Below, piece by piece: positions 62,645 through 64,000 of a stretch of DNA of 64,000 nucleotides (within the stretch, counting starts at the first letter, position 1; each line of letters starts with the position of its first letter). The stretch is from Lachnospiraceae bacterium GAM79. Its GTDB lineage: Bacteria; Bacillota; Clostridia; Lachnospirales; Lachnospiraceae. The translations under genes were made by a program, and so were the position numbers. Below the pieces are notes generated by a model. The model searched no databases. It was not told where the DNA came from and was given only the letters and a program-made list of their open reading frames with translations. The DNA lies in the NCBI GenBank assembly GCA_003584705.1, contig AP018536.1, forward strand, positions 992,001-1,056,000, in the 5' to 3' direction.

Positions 62645-63352
62645 ATGTTACAACTGGAACAGGAATTGAAAAGCAATGCTTATCCCGGCAGAGGTATCGT
62701 GATCGGACGTTCTGCTAACGGTAAATATGCCGTGACCGCTTATTTCATCATGGGAAGAAGCGCCAACAGCCGCAATCGTGTGTTCGTGACAGAAGGAGAG
62801 GGAATCCGTACCCAGGCTTTCGATCCTTCCAAACTGGAAGATCCCAGTCTGATCATCTACGCACCCGTACGTGTCCTTGGTAACAAGACCATCGTGACCA
62901 ACGGTGACCAGACAGATACTATCTACGAGGGAATGGACAAACAGCTGACCTTTGAGCAGTCCCTGCGCAGCAGAGAATTCGAGCCGGACGGCCCCAACTA
63001 TACACCGAGAATTTCCGGTATCATGCATATCGAGAACGGCAAGTACAATTACGCTATGTCCATTCTGAAGAGTGACAACGGCAATCCTGATTCCTGTCTG
63101 CGTTTCACTTATGCTTATGAGAATCCTCTTCCCGGAGAGGGACGTTTCATTCACACTTATATGCACGACGGCAATCCGCTGCCCAGCTTCCAGGGCGAGC
63201 CGAAACTGGTAGAGATCCCCGATGATATGGATGCTTTTACCGATATGCTGTGGAACAGCCTGAATGAGGATAACAAGGTCTCTCTGTTTGTACGTTTCAT
63301 TGATATCGAGACCGGTAAATATGAGACAAAGATCGTGAATAAGAATATGTAA
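62645..63352 (+). CDS. purO: IMP cyclohydrolase (PurO-like)
   Basis: 235 residues from the ATG at 62645 (ACGGAGGAAAAAC upstream). The visible segments NAYPGRGIVIGRSANGKYAV near residue 11 (cut), AYFIMGRSANSRNRVF, GDQTDTIYEGM and PNYTPRISGIM are those of the PurO-like IMP cyclohydrolase family. It closes FAICAR to IMP. In most bacteria this step is part of bifunctional PurH; here it is a separate gene followed after 78 nt by a transformylase-only gene. Control by the ZTP riboswitch fits. Confidence 0.82.
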   Translation: MLQLEQELKSNAYPGRGIVIGRSANGKYAVTAYFIMGRSANSRNRVFVTEGEGIRTQAFDPSKLEDPSLIIYAPVRVLGNKTIVTNGDQTDTIYEGMDKQLTFEQSLRSREFEPDGPNYTPRISGIMHIENGKYNYAMSILKSDNGNPDSCLRFTYAYENPLPGEGRFIHTYMHDGNPLPSFQGEPKLVEIPDDMDAFTDMLWNSLNEDNKVSLFVRFIDIETGKYETKIVNKNM

Positions 63353-63430
63353 AGTAGGTTGTGAAGACGCGTTTTGCGAATGCAGGTTCTGAATAGTTAA
63401 TATCGTAGAATAGAATAGGAGAAAAATAAG

Positions 63431-64000
63431 ATGAACGAGATTCAGTTAAAATACGGATGTAACCCGAACCAGAAGCCTTCCAGAATCTTCATGGAAGACG
63501 GCAGTGATCTGCCGGTGACCGTGCTGAACGGCAAGCCCGGATATATCAATTTCCTGGATGCTTTCAACGGCTGGCAGCTGGTAAAAGAGCTGAAGGAAGC
63601 TACAGGACTTCCCGCAGCCACTTCTTTCAAACATGTGTCTCCGGCCGGTGCTGCGGTAGGACTTCCTCTGAGTGATACTCTGGCGAAGATCTACTGGGTG
63701 GATGATCTGGGAGAGCTTTCTCCCCTGGCATGTGCTTATGCGAGAGCACGTGGTGCAGACAGAATGTCCTCCTTCGGTGACTTCATTGCATTGTCTGATA
63801 TCTGCGATACCGATACCGCCCGCCTGATCAAGAGAGAGGTATCCGACGGTGTCATCGCTCCCGGCTACACCGACGAAGCACTGGAACTGCTGAAGCAGAA
63901 GAAAAAAGGCGCCTACAACATCATCCAGATCGATCCTTCCTATCAGCCTGCTCCTATCGAGCGCAAGCAGGTATACGGCATCACCTTCGAGCAGGGGCGT
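63431..64000 (+). CDS. AICAR formyltransferase (PurH C-terminal-domain type), 3' end outside window
   Basis: 190 codons are visible with no stop. The start ATG at 63431 has AGGAGAAAAATAAG upstream. [15 protein letters not shown] near residue 5, [16 protein letters not shown] near 30, [16 protein letters not shown] near 63 with the catalytic Lys-His pair, and [11 protein letters not shown] near 112 are AICAR transformylase motifs. The N-terminal MGS-like cyclohydrolase domain of normal PurH is missing; purO upstream supplies that step. It formylates ZMP with 10-formyl-THF, which explains ZTP control. Confidence 0.92.
   Translation, partial: MNEIQLKYGCNPNQKPSRIFMEDGSDLPVTVLNGKPGYINFLDAFNGWQLVKELKEATGLPAATSFKHVSPAGAAVGLPLSDTLAKIYWVDDLGELSPLACAYARARGADRMSSFGDFIALSDICDTDTARLIKREVSDGVIAPGYTDEALELLKQKKKGAYNIIQIDPSYQPAPIERKQVYGITFEQGR

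Overview
The window looks like the chromosome of a motile, Gram-positive gut Clostridium of the family Lachnospiraceae; the lacto-N-biose cluster plus flagella resemble Roseburia and relatives, but the genus is an inference. Reasons: SigD-type flagellar promoters with a B. subtilis-like flagellin, Gram-positive tRNA-dependent amidation (aspS-gatCAB) behind a T-box, an LL-DAP aminotransferase lysine route, a split purine end-pathway (PurO plus a separate AICAR transformylase) under a ZTP riboswitch, lipoprotein-anchored ABC binding proteins, and gene families that recur in Lachnospiraceae.

Layout. 1-1838: the end of a Wadjet-type anti-plasmid locus (jetC tail and a frameshifted jetD). 1869-9508: flagellar late genes (flaG-fliD-fliS-chaperone), a DUF4143 ATPase with tandem palindromes in its promoter, a decayed flagellin, a small phage-polyvalent-type protein and the intact flagellin with a long structured leader. 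9528-30332: a large accessory surface-glycan region. It holds three licD genes, a complete phosphocholine route (BCCT transporter, licA-like kinase, licC-like cytidylyltransferase), a fossil second copy of that route, glycosyltransferases, a sugar aminotransferase, and an AT-rich cassette of ATP-grasp ligase, DRE-TIM aldolase-like enzyme, CapK/PaaK-like adenylating enzyme and GNAT acetyltransferase. The cassette and a nearby SGNH hydrolase lie between two copies of a 135-149 bp direct repeat. A two-gene ATPase/Toprim-like defence-type module (27416-29118) sits between att-like direct repeats at the end of a CgeB-like gene.

30523-37282: an orphan promoter-terminator unit (candidate small RNA), an FMN-binding-like membrane protein, glnA with an ANTAR regulator, dapF, dapL and a polytopic membrane protein. 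37294-45547: an AraC regulator and a GH112 phosphorylase / ABC importer / beta-helix enzyme cluster, read as lacto-N-biose or human-milk-oligosaccharide use. 45620-49489: potABCD polyamine uptake. 49697-55253: T-box, aspS, gatC, gatA, gatB. 55301-55949: a striking non-coding element made of two 125 bp inverted arms around five exact-period 52 bp tandem repeats. 55996-64000: two small membrane proteins, guaB, a PocR-GAF-GGDEF-EAL c-di-GMP protein, and a ZTP riboswitch ahead of purO and an AICAR transformylase that runs off the window.

How the parts work together: flagellin export and capping genes are adjacent to glycan and phosphocholine-transfer genes, so the accessory region plausibly decorates flagellin or another surface polymer. 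Two independent defence-type loci (Wadjet remnant, ATPase/Toprim pair), repeats and decayed copies show that 1-30 kb is a turnover region, while 30-64 kb is mostly stable housekeeping sequence separated by structured intergenic repeats. No tRNA, rRNA or CRISPR array was seen.
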